From NCBI RefSeq assembly GCF_923079645.1, contig NZ_CAKLPY010000001.1, positions 186,001-250,000 on the forward strand: a stretch of DNA of 64,000 bases, written 5' to 3'. The stretch's first letter is position 1. Each line of letters starts with the position of its first letter. Position numbers and translations under genes: made by a program. The notes below the pieces were generated by a model that made no database searches, was not told the origin of the DNA, and saw only the letters and a list, made by a program, of their open reading frames with translations. This stretch comes from Emticicia aquatica. Its GTDB lineage: Bacteria > Bacteroidota > Bacteroidia > Cytophagales > Spirosomataceae. Below, piece after piece: positions 16,608-25,148 of the stretch.

Positions 16608-19205
16608 TTAAAATAAAGCTAATTGTTTGTCGCCATCTTCTTGGTTATCAGTGTCTTCTGAGTCATTTTCGGCAATATCATCTATTACTTGTACTATTTC
16701 TGGAACAATCACTTCTTCTGGTTTTGGCTCAAGCATTTTTACTTCTACTATTTCATAAGTATTGATTTTCTGACCAATAGCTTTCCATCCACGTACTTCC
16801 ACAAATTCGTCAACGTTGATGTGTTGAGTTTCGATAGCAGCTTTTTTATCCGCTTTAGTTTTGATTTCCATTCGTGGATATTTATCCAAACTAGCGGCAA
16901 GCAAACGAGAATTTTTTGTATCAGCAATAAACAAAAACTTCTTGTCCATTGTAGTGGTTTCTATCTTGAAACGCTTGATATAATATATTTTGTTTTCGCC
17001 TTCGTAATGTAAGCACGAAATCGGTCTTTCTGCTTCGTATTTGACTACTTTTAAAATATCTTTCTGCTCATAACGATTGGTTAATTCAAAGTTAGTGAAC
17101 TCATATTGACCATCTTTATAAATTACCAAAATCTTATCTTCCGAACCAAAATTACCTAAATACTGTCCATGTTCGTCACGATTGAGTTTCCCGATAACAG
17201 AATCAAACCAAATATCAACGCCACCAAGTGTTGATTTTCCAGCAGATTTCAGTATGATTTTTCGTACAGGGAATTTGGTCAAAACATTTCCCATCGAACT
17301 ACGATTTTTGATAGCAAGCGTCGAAAAATCCCAGTCAAATTGTTTCTTTTTGGCGGTTGAGTTTGCCGTTAAATTTACTGCTACAACTTCTGCTTCGCCA
17401 TTATCATTGGCTGTAAAATATAATATTTTTGATTTAGGGTTGCCTAATGAAACGTCATATTCTTTGTCACGAGTGATACCCGTTACGAAGAAACGTTTGG
17501 CATAAGAAGTGCCTGATTTGCCGTCAATATAAACGGCATTATAAATTTTACGTTCGTCGTTTTTGCGAAATACCGAGCAGTAAATGATGTCTTTTCCGAC
17601 GAAAACTTTTTCTTGAATTTTCGTAATTACATATTTTCCATCACGTTTGAACGCAATAATATCGTCAATATCGGAGCAATCCATTACGTATTCATCCTTT
17701 TTCAAGCCATATCCAATAAATCCACCTTCACGGTCAACGTATAGTTTTTGGTTGTTGGCAGCCACAACGGTTGCTTGCACGGCTTCAAATTGACGAATCT
17801 CGGTTTTACGTTCACGACCTTTGCCGTATTTTTTTAGCAAATCTTTGTAAAAAGCTATCGTATAACGAACAAGGTTTGCCAAATTGTCTTCAACTTCGGC
17901 CAATTCATCGAGCAAACGCTTCATTAATTCGTCTGCCTTGAAAGAGTCATATTTAGAAATACGTTTGATTTTTATTTCTAATAACCTTAACAGGTCTTCT
18001 TCGATTATTTCTCGATAAAAATCTTTTTTATAAGGCTCTAATCCTTTATCGACTGTTTCAACAACGGCTTCAAAAGTGAGGCATTCTTCAATATCGCGAT
18101 AGATTTTATTTTCGATGAAAATCTTTTCAAGCGAACTATAAAGTAATTTCTCTTTCAGTTCGTGTTTTCTGATTTCTAGTTCACGTTGTAGCAAATGTTT
18201 GGTTTGCTCCGTACAATCTTTCAGAATATCGCTTACCGAAACAAAATGCGGTTTATTATCAATGATAATACAGGCATTGGGTGAAATCGAGTTTTCACAT
18301 TCGGTAAAAGCATAAAGGGCATCAATTGTGATATCGGGTGAAGTATTTGGGGCTAAATGAATGATAATTGAAACATCTTTAGCTGTATTATCTTCAACCT
18401 TTTTGATTTTTATTTTTCCTGCGTCATTCGCTTTAATGATAGAATCAATCAGCGTAGCTGTGGTAGTACTGAAGGGAATTTCTTGAATTTCAAGTGTTTT
18501 TTTATCAAGTTCGGCAATTTTTGCTCGTACCTTGATTTTTCCACCTCTGGCACCATCATTATAATTGCCAACGTCAACGAGTCCACCTGTCAAGAAGTCA
18601 GGAAAAAGCTGGAAAGGCTCTTTCTTCAAATGAGCAATCGAAGCTTCACATAATTCAATGAAATTATGTGGCATTACTTTGGTTGAAAGTCCAACCGCAA
18701 TACCTTCAACGCCTTGAGCAAGTAATAATGGAAATTTGGCAGGCAGATTTACAGGTTCACGTTTACGACCATCGTACGACATTTGCCATTCGGTGGTGTC
18801 TTCATTGAAAAGTACATCATTGGCAAATTTTGACAGACGAACTTCTATATAACGGGGAGCAGCAGCACCGTCACCCGTACGAACATCACCCCAGTTGCCT
18901 TGTGTATCAAGCAATAAATTTTTTTGTCCCATAGACACGATTGCATCACCAATCGACGCATCGCCATGAGGGTGATACTGCATACTCGAACCGATAACAT
19001 TGGCTACTTTATTGAAACGTCCGTCGTCCATTTCCTTGAGTGCGTGCATGATGCGTCGTTGCACAGGTTTCAATCCATCTTCAATGGCAGGAACGGCTCG
19101 CTCAAGTATCACATAAGATGCGTAATCAAGAAACCATGTCTCAAACATGTCGTCAATTACTTCTTTTTGTTGTAGAGGGTCGTATTTTGATTTTTCTTCA
19201 CTCAT
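16608..19205 (-). CDS. parC: DNA topoisomerase IV subunit A (ParC-like)
   Basis: An 865-residue type IIA topoisomerase A subunit. The DNA-cleaving tyrosine is Y119 in the AAAPRYIE motif, within the winged-helix domain, after the QRRIMHAL and HPHGDASIGDAI segments. A coiled-coil tower follows, then a C-terminal region with beta-propeller-like repeats and an acidic tail ending QLALF. I see no GyrA box (QRRGGKG-type) in the C-terminal part, which favours topoisomerase IV, the decatenase, over gyrase. The partner ParE gene is not adjacent in this window: the upstream neighbour is a divergent iron receptor gene. Chromosome segregation in the cytoplasm is the expected role. Confidence 0.88.
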   Translation of the reverse strand: MSEEKSKYDPLQQKEVIDDMFETWFLDYASYVILERAVPAIEDGLKPVQRRIMHALKEMDDGRFNKVANVIGSSMQYHPHGDASIGDAIVSMGQKNLLLDTQGNWGDVRTGDGAAAPRYIEVRLSKFANDVLFNEDTTEWQMSYDGRKREPVNLPAKFPLLLAQGVEGIAVGLSTKVMPHNFIELCEASIAHLKKEPFQLFPDFLTGGLVDVGNYNDGARGGKIKVRAKIAELDKKTLEIQEIPFSTTTATLIDSIIKANDAGKIKIKKVEDNTAKDVSIIIHLAPNTSPDITIDALYAFTECENSISPNACIIIDNKPHFVSVSDILKDCTEQTKHLLQRELEIRKHELKEKLLYSSLEKIFIENKIYRDIEECLTFEAVVETVDKGLEPYKKDFYREIIEEDLLRLLEIKIKRISKYDSFKADELMKRLLDELAEVEDNLANLVRYTIAFYKDLLKKYGKGRERKTEIRQFEAVQATVVAANNQKLYVDREGGFIGYGLKKDEYVMDCSDIDDIIAFKRDGKYVITKIQEKVFVGKDIIYCSVFRKNDERKIYNAVYIDGKSGTSYAKRFFVTGITRDKEYDVSLGNPKSKILYFTANDNGEAEVVAVNLTANSTAKKKQFDWDFSTLAIKNRSSMGNVLTKFPVRKIILKSAGKSTLGGVDIWFDSVIGKLNRDEHGQYLGNFGSEDKILVIYKDGQYEFTNFELTNRYEQKDILKVVKYEAERPISCLHYEGENKIYYIKRFKIETTTMDKKFLFIADTKNSRLLAASLDKYPRMEIKTKADKKAAIETQHINVDEFVEVRGWKAIGQKINTYEIVEVKMLEPKPEEVIVPEIVQVIDDIAENDSEDTDNQEDGDKQLALF

Positions 19206-19294
19206 GTTTAAGTCGGATAGCGAAAGCGTAATATTATGGCAAATATAGTAAAAAATGGCATTATTTTTTGGAAATATGTTCTTTCAAAAAGCTT

Positions 19295-19385
19295 ATTTAA
19301 AATCAGTCTAAATTATTTTTACTTTTATTTGGAATGATTCTAAATGGCTATTACATTTGTGATATTATTTAAAATTAGTCTAAAT
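19295..19385 (+). promoter_or_regulatory. Promoter with three 19-bp Fur-like boxes
   Basis: Three 19-bp boxes occur: ATTTAAAATCAGTCTAAAT (19295-19313), ATTTGGAATGATTCTAAAT (19327-19345) and ATTTAAAATTAGTCTAAAT (19367-19385). All start ATTT and end TCTAAAT. The middle one is a near-perfect palindrome of the type described for Bacteroidota Fur. A promoter TTTG-N20-TACATTTG (19328-19359) overlaps the middle box, and the third box covers the probable transcription start. Confidence 0.75.
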
Positions 19386-19418
19386 AAAAATTAATTAAGC
19401 CAAATAATATATACAACT

Positions 19419-21788
19419 ATGAAAAATTTAATCTACATTTTTTTGCTAATGACGAGCTGTTTTGCTTTTGGACAAACGTCGAATGCTAGTTTTGGTCAAT
19501 TAAGAGGAAATGTAACCAACGGAGAAGAGCAAGCTGTGGAATTTGTTTCGATTCGATTGAAGGAAATTAATAAAGGCACAGCGACCAATGAAAAAGGTGA
19601 ATTTATAATAAACAACATCAAGCCCAATACATATACATTGGTTGCTTCATTTATAGGATTCAAGACTTTAGAAAAAAAGATTAAAATTGAAGCAGATAAA
19701 ATGACAATTATTAGCTTAGAGCTTTTTGAAAATAGCGAATTATTGAAGGAAATAGTGGTAAAAGGCTATATAAATGCCAATGAAAAAGTGGCATCCGTTG
19801 GAAAAATAGCTATTAAACCAATGGATTTGCCTCAAAGTATTGCCGTTGTCGATAGGCAAATTCTTGATAATCAGCAAGTTAGAAATATGAGTGATGTGCT
19901 GGTAAACACGAATGGCATATATATTATGGGAACAACGGGCGGTTATCAAGAAGAAATTGCAGGGCGTGGATTTTCGTTTGGTAGCTCAAATACTTTCAAA
20001 AATGGCGTACGTTATTTCAATGGTATGCTAAGCGATTTGAGCAATGTTGAGAAAGTGGAAGTAATGAAAGGGAGTTCGGCGATATTGTTTGGTAATGTGG
20101 CAGCAGGTGGAATAATTAATTTGGTAACGAAAAAACCTAAATTTGAATTTGGTGGTGAAATCAGCATGAGATTAGGAAGTTTTGGACTTTTGAAGCCCAC
20201 AGTTGATATTTTTGGAGGTATTGGCAAAAAACAAAAAGTGGCGTATCGATTAAATGCTTCTTACGAAAAAGCCAATAGTTTTAGAGTAGGAGTAAGTTCA
20301 GAGCGTTTTTATGTAAATCCTTCATTATTATTTAAAATTGGCAAAAAAACCGAAGTTTTACTTGAAGCAGATTATTCAAACGACGAACGAACACCTGATT
20401 TTGGAGCAGGAATTATCAATTATGAAGTGGTTGAACTTCCACGCGAACGTTTTCTAGGTGTGGCTTGGAGTAACTATAAAGCACAACAACTTTCTACTTC
20501 GGCAACTGTTACACACAATTTTTCGGAAAATTGGAAACTAACATTTACAGGAGCTTATCGTAATTATTCGACAGATTTATTTGCCAATACTCGACCAAAT
20601 ACTGGAACTTTTATATCGAAAGATGGAATGTGGATTCGTAATATTCAACGTAACCAAGTGGCAGATAATTATTATTTAGCTCAGCTCGATTTGACAGGTA
20701 AATTTAATACAGGAAATATCAATCACCAATTGCTTTTTGGAATGGATACAGACCAATTTGAAACCAAAACTACAGGTTATACGCAATTGTCTCGCTACGA
20801 TACAGTTAATATTTTTGGCACAAAAACGTATAAAATCAGAACCGATATTCCGACACTCTCGGCAGCAACATTGACAACTTCGCCAGTCAGTAGAGTTGGC
20901 GTTTATGTACAAGATTTAATTGGTTTGACTAAAAATATCAAGTTTTTGGCGGGTGTAAGATATAGTTATCAACAGACAGGAAGTAATGTTTTGACATATT
21001 CAACTAAAATAACAACCAACAGCGTGGCTTTCGATGGAGCTTTTTCTCCAAGATTAGGTTTGGTTATTCAACCAAATAAAAATATTTCGTTGTTTGGTAG
21101 TTATTCAAATTCATTTACACTTAATACAGGTGTTGATATCAACGGAAATGCCTTGAAACCATCGTTGATTGACCAATTTGAAATAGGTATTAAAAATCAA
21201 TTAATTGATAGTAAACTCTCGTTGAATGTAACGGCTTATCAAATAATAAATAGTAATCTGGCTCAGATTTCTTTAGCAAATGGCAATACTAATGCAAATA
21301 TTAAAGAATTAGTTGGAGAAGTAACGAGCAAAGGAGTTGAAGTAGATTTTATTGCTCGTCCGATTAAAAATTTGTCTGTAATTGCAGGATACAGCTACAA
21401 CGAAACCAGATACACAAAATCAAATACGTATATCGTTGGAAGTTTGTTGAAATATAACCCTAATCACACAGCAAATTTAAGTGCTAATTATACCGTTTCG
21501 GAAGGAAAACTAAAAGGTTTAAATGTTGGCTTAACGAGTTTATATTTTGGAAATCGTCAAGCTGGACGTAGCACAAGAGTGCAAGTTGCCAATGACAGCT
21601 ATAAATTAATCCATATTGACGCATACACCCAAATTGATGCAACTGTGGGCTATACTTATAAAAATATCTCACTTCGAGGAAAATTGGCTAATATTTTTAA
21701 TGTTTATAGCTATAATGTTCATGACGACAATAGCGTAAATCCGATTGCACCACGAAATTTTTTAGCAACTTTATCATTAAAATTTTAA
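19419..21788 (+). CDS. TonB-dependent siderophore receptor
   Basis: A 789-residue outer membrane receptor: a signal peptide (about 1-19, ending AFGQT), a carboxypeptidase-regulatory-like domain (about 25-105), a plug (about 120-240, with MDLPQSIAVVDRQ and VEKVEVMKGSSAILFGN) and a beta-barrel ending in LATLSLKF. The plug pattern 'PQS(I/V).VV' and the barrel layout fit FhuA/FoxA-like ferric siderophore receptors. A PepSY membrane gene follows after 6 bases, and three Fur-like boxes precede the operon, both consistent with iron uptake. The actual siderophore is unknown, and no siderophore synthesis genes are nearby. Confidence 0.9.
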   Translation: MKNLIYIFLLMTSCFAFGQTSNASFGQLRGNVTNGEEQAVEFVSIRLKEINKGTATNEKGEFIINNIKPNTYTLVASFIGFKTLEKKIKIEADKMTIISLELFENSELLKEIVVKGYINANEKVASVGKIAIKPMDLPQSIAVVDRQILDNQQVRNMSDVLVNTNGIYIMGTTGGYQEEIAGRGFSFGSSNTFKNGVRYFNGMLSDLSNVEKVEVMKGSSAILFGNVAAGGIINLVTKKPKFEFGGEISMRLGSFGLLKPTVDIFGGIGKKQKVAYRLNASYEKANSFRVGVSSERFYVNPSLLFKIGKKTEVLLEADYSNDERTPDFGAGIINYEVVELPRERFLGVAWSNYKAQQLSTSATVTHNFSENWKLTFTGAYRNYSTDLFANTRPNTGTFISKDGMWIRNIQRNQVADNYYLAQLDLTGKFNTGNINHQLLFGMDTDQFETKTTGYTQLSRYDTVNIFGTKTYKIRTDIPTLSAATLTTSPVSRVGVYVQDLIGLTKNIKFLAGVRYSYQQTGSNVLTYSTKITTNSVAFDGAFSPRLGLVIQPNKNISLFGSYSNSFTLNTGVDINGNALKPSLIDQFEIGIKNQLIDSKLSLNVTAYQIINSNLAQISLANGNTNANIKELVGEVTSKGVEVDFIARPIKNLSVIAGYSYNETRYTKSNTYIVGSLLKYNPNHTANLSANYTVSEGKLKGLNVGLTSLYFGNRQAGRSTRVQVANDSYKLIHIDAYTQIDATVGYTYKNISLRGKLANIFNVYSYNVHDDNSVNPIAPRNFLATLSLKF

Positions 21789-21794
21789 TTAACC

Positions 21795-22343
21795 ATGCAA
21801 TTTAATATTAGAAGTTTGCATCGAGATTTTGGGTATTTTTTTATTGGTTTAATTGTTTCTTTTTCAATTTCTGGAATTCTCCAAAATCATCGTCAAACTT
21901 GGCATCCTGAAAAATATACAGTCGAAATTAGACCGATTCATGTAAAGTTGCCTCAAAATGAGCAAGAGATTACTGAAGATTTCGCCAAGAATCTAACAAA
22001 AGAATTGGGTTTCAAAGATAAATTTCGTCGCAATTCGATTAAAAAAGGAGAACTCAAAATCTCTTATGAAAAACACGACGTAGAGATTGATATTAAATCA
22101 GGAAAGGGCGAAGTTGTCACTTTCAAGAAAACGCCATTGATTGCTCAAATGAACCAATTGCACAAAGACACATCCATTTGGTGGATTTATTATTCGGATA
22201 TTTTTGCTTTAGGATTAATATTTATTGCCATTACAGGAGCGATGATGTTTCCGAGAGGGAAGTTTAGTTTCAAATCAAGAGGATGGAAATTGGCGATTGC
22301 AGGCATTGTTTTTCCATTGATTTTCTTATTTGTTTTAGCATAA
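21795..22343 (+). CDS. PepSY-associated transmembrane protein
   Basis: A 182-residue protein with an N-terminal helix after RSLHRDFGYFFIG (about 12-32), a periplasmic PepSY-like region (about 45-125) and two C-terminal helices (about 130-152 and 163-181). This arrangement matches short PepSY-associated TM proteins, often encoded with TonB siderophore receptors and thought to help ferric reduction or iron release in the periplasm. Conserved histidines at H9 and in NHRQTWH could ligate haem or iron; that is inference. It starts 6 bases after the receptor stop, so it is co-transcribed and presumably Fur-controlled. Confidence 0.8.
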   Translation: MQFNIRSLHRDFGYFFIGLIVSFSISGILQNHRQTWHPEKYTVEIRPIHVKLPQNEQEITEDFAKNLTKELGFKDKFRRNSIKKGELKISYEKHDVEIDIKSGKGEVVTFKKTPLIAQMNQLHKDTSIWWIYYSDIFALGLIFIAITGAMMFPRGKFSFKSRGWKLAIAGIVFPLIFLFVLA

Positions 22344-22352
22344 AATTCTAGT

Positions 22353-22389
22353 AAAAAAGGCTCATTTCTACATGAAATGAGCCTTTTTT
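22353..22389. terminator. Bidirectional terminator between PepSY and superoxide dismutase genes
   Basis: A perfect 16-bp stem (22353-22368 with 22374-22389) around a 5-base loop, with six A and six T at the ends, separates the two convergent genes. Confidence 0.9.
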
Positions 22390-22410
22390 ACCATTTATTT
22401 AAAGCATCTA

Positions 22411-23115
22411 TTATTTCATTGCAGCTTCAAAATTTTCGTTTACTTTGCTCCAATTTACCACATTCCAGAAAGCAGCTACATAATCGGCACGTTTGTTTTG
22501 ATATTTCAAATAATAAGCGTGTTCCCATACATCAAGAGCCAAGACAGGCGTTCCTTTGTCGGCAGCTATATCCATCAATGGATTATCTTGATTAGCGGTA
22601 GAAACGATTTTCAATTTTTTGTCTGGTGTAACCATCAACCAAGCCCAACCCGAACCAAAACGAGTAGTTGCTGCTTTGGTAAACTCAGTTTTTAAATTAT
22701 CGAAACTACCAAAAGTGGCCGTAATTGCTTCTGCAAGTTTGCCTGATGGTACTCCACCAGCATTTGGCCCCATTATTTGCCAGAAAAATGTGTGATTCCA
22801 ATGCCCACCACCATTGTTTCTAACTGCCGTTGGATATTTGCTGATGTCTTTTAATAATTGGTCAATGGAAAGTTTTTCCATGTCAGTTCCCGCAATAACT
22901 TTGTTTAGGTTATCAACGTAAGCTTTGTGATGGCGGTCATGATGAATTTCCATTGTCAATTTGTCAATGTGCGGTTCGAGGGCATCATTGGCATAAGGGA
23001 GCGGAGCAAGCGTGTGCATTCCTTCAAAAAAAGGGGCTTTGCTTGCAAAAGTATCGCTCAATTTAAAAGCGAAGGCACTTCCTATAAAGGCTTTGATAAA
23101 ATCTTTTCTGTTCAT
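22411..23115 (-). CDS. Exported Fe/Mn superoxide dismutase, probably Mn type
   Basis: A 234-residue superoxide dismutase with all four metal ligands: the histidine in EIHHDRHH (H58), the NHTFFW histidine, and the aspartate and histidine of LDVWEHAYY. It converts superoxide to peroxide and oxygen. The NQDNPL segment carries the glutamine in the position typical of manganese enzymes rather than the iron-enzyme glutamine at the other site. The first 30 residues ([16 protein letters not shown]) look like an export signal of Tat type with RK in place of RR, so it may act in the periplasm. It is convergent with the iron-uptake operon. Confidence 0.9.
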   Translation of the reverse strand: MNRKDFIKAFIGSAFAFKLSDTFASKAPFFEGMHTLAPLPYANDALEPHIDKLTMEIHHDRHHKAYVDNLNKVIAGTDMEKLSIDQLLKDISKYPTAVRNNGGGHWNHTFFWQIMGPNAGGVPSGKLAEAITATFGSFDNLKTEFTKAATTRFGSGWAWLMVTPDKKLKIVSTANQDNPLMDIAADKGTPVLALDVWEHAYYLKYQNKRADYVAAFWNVVNWSKVNENFEAAMK

Positions 23116-23193
23116 GGGTTTGTATGAAAAAGTATGTTATTTCTAAACTTTACAAATCTACTATTTTAAACAGGTCTAATGCTATAAAAATTG

Positions 23194-23220
23194 AATTTAG
23201 ATAAAAATTTAATCTAATTT
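23194..23220 (-). promoter_or_regulatory. Possible Fur-like inverted repeat upstream of the superoxide dismutase gene
   Basis: AATTTAGAT (23194-23202) and ATCTAATTT (23212-23220) are inverted repeats with one mismatch around 9 bases, about 80-105 bases before the start. The half-sites share TCTAA with the Fur-like boxes of the siderophore operon, but the spacing differs. A -7-like TAGATTTG lies closer to the start. Confidence 0.35.
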
Positions 23221-23225
23221 ATAAC

Positions 23226-23882
23226 TTAAACCCGATTAACTTCATTAAAAAACGCTTCTAATTTATAAGGGTCTAATTTGCCATCGGTACGAACACCGCT
23301 ACACAAGTCCAAACCATAAGGTTGAACGGCATCAATCGCGGCTCTTACGTTTTCGGCCTTTAATCCACCTGCTAAAAAAACAGGTATTTTTGATTGTTCG
23401 ACTATTTGTCGGCTAATGGCCCAATTATGTACTCTCCCTGTGCCTCCGAGTTCTTTTATTGCCAAATTTGGATTGCCTGAGTCGAGCAAAAGAGCATCAA
23501 CTTTTTCTGCAATTTCTAGAGCCTCATCGAGTGTTTTTTCGTCAATTACATGAATTACTTGGACAATTTTTATTGTTGGAATAGCTATTCTGAAATCCTC
23601 ATAATTGCCTGATTTTAAGGCATCAACAATTTGTATAACATTAGAATGAACCGATTTCTGATGCTCAATTATTTCATGTGTATCGGTGCGGCTAGTGAGT
23701 AAAAACGAAGCGATTGGTGGAGGTATTGTTCGGATAATTTCATTAATTAACTCATCCGAAATAGGGCCAGGGCCACTTGGCATTTTGGCAACTAAACCTA
23801 ATGCCGACGCTCCGTAGCTAATGGCTTGTTTTGCTTCTAAAGGCGAACTAATACAGCAAATTTTTACACGAGGGGTTGTCAT
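23226..23882 (-). CDS. Phosphoribosylanthranilate isomerase-like protein (TrpF fold)
   Basis: The 218-residue protein follows the TrpF barrel: VKICCI at the N-terminus with the catalytic-position cysteine, LLLDS with the catalytic-position aspartate, GGTGRVHNW, FLAGGLKAENV, and a GLDLCSGVRTDGKLD C-terminus. TrpF converts phosphoribosylanthranilate to its ribulose form in tryptophan synthesis. Two points differ: KICC replaces the usual KICG, and the loop after LGLVAKM reads PSGPGPIS where TrpF has a (Y/F)xxSPR(Y/F)-like motif. No other trp gene is near. It could be a TrpF with drift or a paralogue with another substrate. Confidence 0.7.
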   Translation of the reverse strand: MTTPRVKICCISSPLEAKQAISYGASALGLVAKMPSGPGPISDELINEIIRTIPPPIASFLLTSRTDTHEIIEHQKSVHSNVIQIVDALKSGNYEDFRIAIPTIKIVQVIHVIDEKTLDEALEIAEKVDALLLDSGNPNLAIKELGGTGRVHNWAISRQIVEQSKIPVFLAGGLKAENVRAAIDAVQPYGLDLCSGVRTDGKLDPYKLEAFFNEVNRV

Positions 23883-23934
23883 TATATTATCTTGAAAATT
23901 ATCCTTAATTTTATTTTAAAGAAAATTGAAGGCT

Positions 23935-24540
23935 TTACTCGTATGCAATTCTACTCAAAATACTACGACCAAGCGTAACTTCGTCGGCATATTCTAAGTC
24001 GCCACCAATTGGTATTCCACGAGCAATTGTGCTGATTTTTTTATTGAATGGTTTGAGTTTTTTCTGTAAATAAAAAGCAGTAGTATCGCCTTCCATTGTT
24101 GGGCTGAGTGCCAAAATAACCTCTTGGATTTCTGGCTCTTGTTCCATTCGATTTATTAACGATTCTATATTCAAATCATTTGGGCCAATTCCCATTAAAG
24201 GTGAGATTATTCCACCTAAAATATGGTAAAGTCCACGATATTGAGCAGTATTTTCGATAGCTAGCACATCACGCGTATCTTCCACAATACAAAGTACTGA
24301 GGCATCTCGTCGAGGTGAGGTGCAAATCAAACAAAGTTCAGCATCGGATATATTGTGGCATTTGCGACAAAAGGTAGTTTTTGTTCGCATCGTTATCAAA
24401 GCATCGGCCAGTAGCTGAGTTTGAGTTTCATCTCTTTTGAGTAAATGCAAAGCTAATCGCAAAGCCGATTTTTTGCCAATTCCTGGTAGCTTTGATATTT
24501 CTATTACTGCTTCTTCTATTAATTTTGAAGGAAAATTCAT
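23935..24540 (-). CDS. recR: Recombination protein RecR
   Basis: A full-length 201-residue RecR. It has an N-terminal helix-hairpin-helix (SKLPGIGKKSALRLALHLL), a zinc finger with four cysteines (CRKCHNISDAELCLIC, about 58-73), a Toprim domain (LCIVEDTRDVLAIE and following) and a C-terminal Walker-like segment. RecR works with RecO and RecF in gap repair. It is downstream of clpS on the same strand, with a tRNA 3'-end fragment in the spacer, and upstream of the TrpF-like gene. Confidence 0.96.
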   Translation of the reverse strand: MNFPSKLIEEAVIEISKLPGIGKKSALRLALHLLKRDETQTQLLADALITMRTKTTFCRKCHNISDAELCLICTSPRRDASVLCIVEDTRDVLAIENTAQYRGLYHILGGIISPLMGIGPNDLNIESLINRMEQEPEIQEVILALSPTMEGDTTAFYLQKKLKPFNKKISTIARGIPIGGDLEYADEVTLGRSILSRIAYE

Positions 24541-24602
24541 TCTTTTTAGGTACTATCCACAGACGATGGATGATAGTTTTTTTCTATGATTGATTATCAC
24601 TG

Positions 24603-24627
24603 TGGAGACGCAGGGACTCGAATCCTG
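24603..24627 (-). pseudogene. tRNA 3'-end fragment (T arm and acceptor strand)
   Basis: On the minus strand this reads as a T arm (CAGGA-TTCGAGT-CCCTG, four of five pairs intact) followed by CGTCTCC and a discriminator A. The remainder of a tRNA (D arm, anticodon arm) is absent, because the clpS coding region begins only about 25 bases upstream. The CGTCTCC strand would pair with a GGAGACG start, which suggests a serine-type tRNA as source, but that is a guess. Confidence 0.55.
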
Positions 24628-24652
24628 GCCCTAAATTGTAACAAAATATTAA

Positions 24653-24946
24653 TTATTTGAGCATAATTTCAGCAGAAATCTCTCGACGACAAATTTCATT
24701 TCGCATAGCGGCTAACTCTTCAAAATCGCCAGATTTTACTCCGCATTTGCCTTTATAATGGATAATTAGGGTACATTGCTCGGCTTGTTCGGGTGAATGT
24801 TGGCAAACATCAATCAAAGTAGAAATGACGTGGTCGAATGTGTTTACCTCATCATTGAAAACGACTAATTCCCATAATTTAATATTGGCGAGGTCTTCTA
24901 CAATCTCTTCAATAACCTCAATTTCTGGACTTGGTAACGTTGTCAT
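24653..24946 (-). CDS. clpS: ATP-dependent Clp protease adaptor ClpS
   Basis: A 97-residue ClpS from the ATG at 24946 (an upstream GTG at 24964 is less likely). The core shows the N-degron binding site (VVFNDEVNTFDHVI, with the NDE and the pocket residues), a QHSPEQAEQCTLIIHYKG segment and an ICRREIS C-terminus. ClpS delivers proteins bearing N-end-rule degrons to ClpAP, or here probably to a ClpC/ClpA-type unfoldase in the cytoplasm. The N-terminal extension that blocks ClpA is short, as in other Bacteroidota. recR lies downstream. Confidence 0.93.
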   Translation of the reverse strand: MTTLPSPEIEVIEEIVEDLANIKLWELVVFNDEVNTFDHVISTLIDVCQHSPEQAEQCTLIIHYKGKCGVKSGDFEELAAMRNEICRREISAEIMLK

Positions 24947-25148
24947 TTGTCTGAATTTTTGCACAAATTTTCGTAGTTAGTTTTTATTAAAAATCTGATA
25001 ATAAGGTACTTAATGAATTATTTTTGTCAGTTAAAAAATCTTAAAAGTCAAATTTTCATGCTAAGATAATTCATTCTTGTGAAAGTGTAGTTTTGTTATC
25101 GAAAAAAAAGTTTTGATATTTGGACAAGATTTTAAACCTTAAACATTT

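Noticed and set aside
24541..24652. A complete tRNA gene between recR and clpS
   Set aside because: Only the T arm and acceptor strand are present; there is no room or sequence for an anticodon arm, so it is listed as a fragment.
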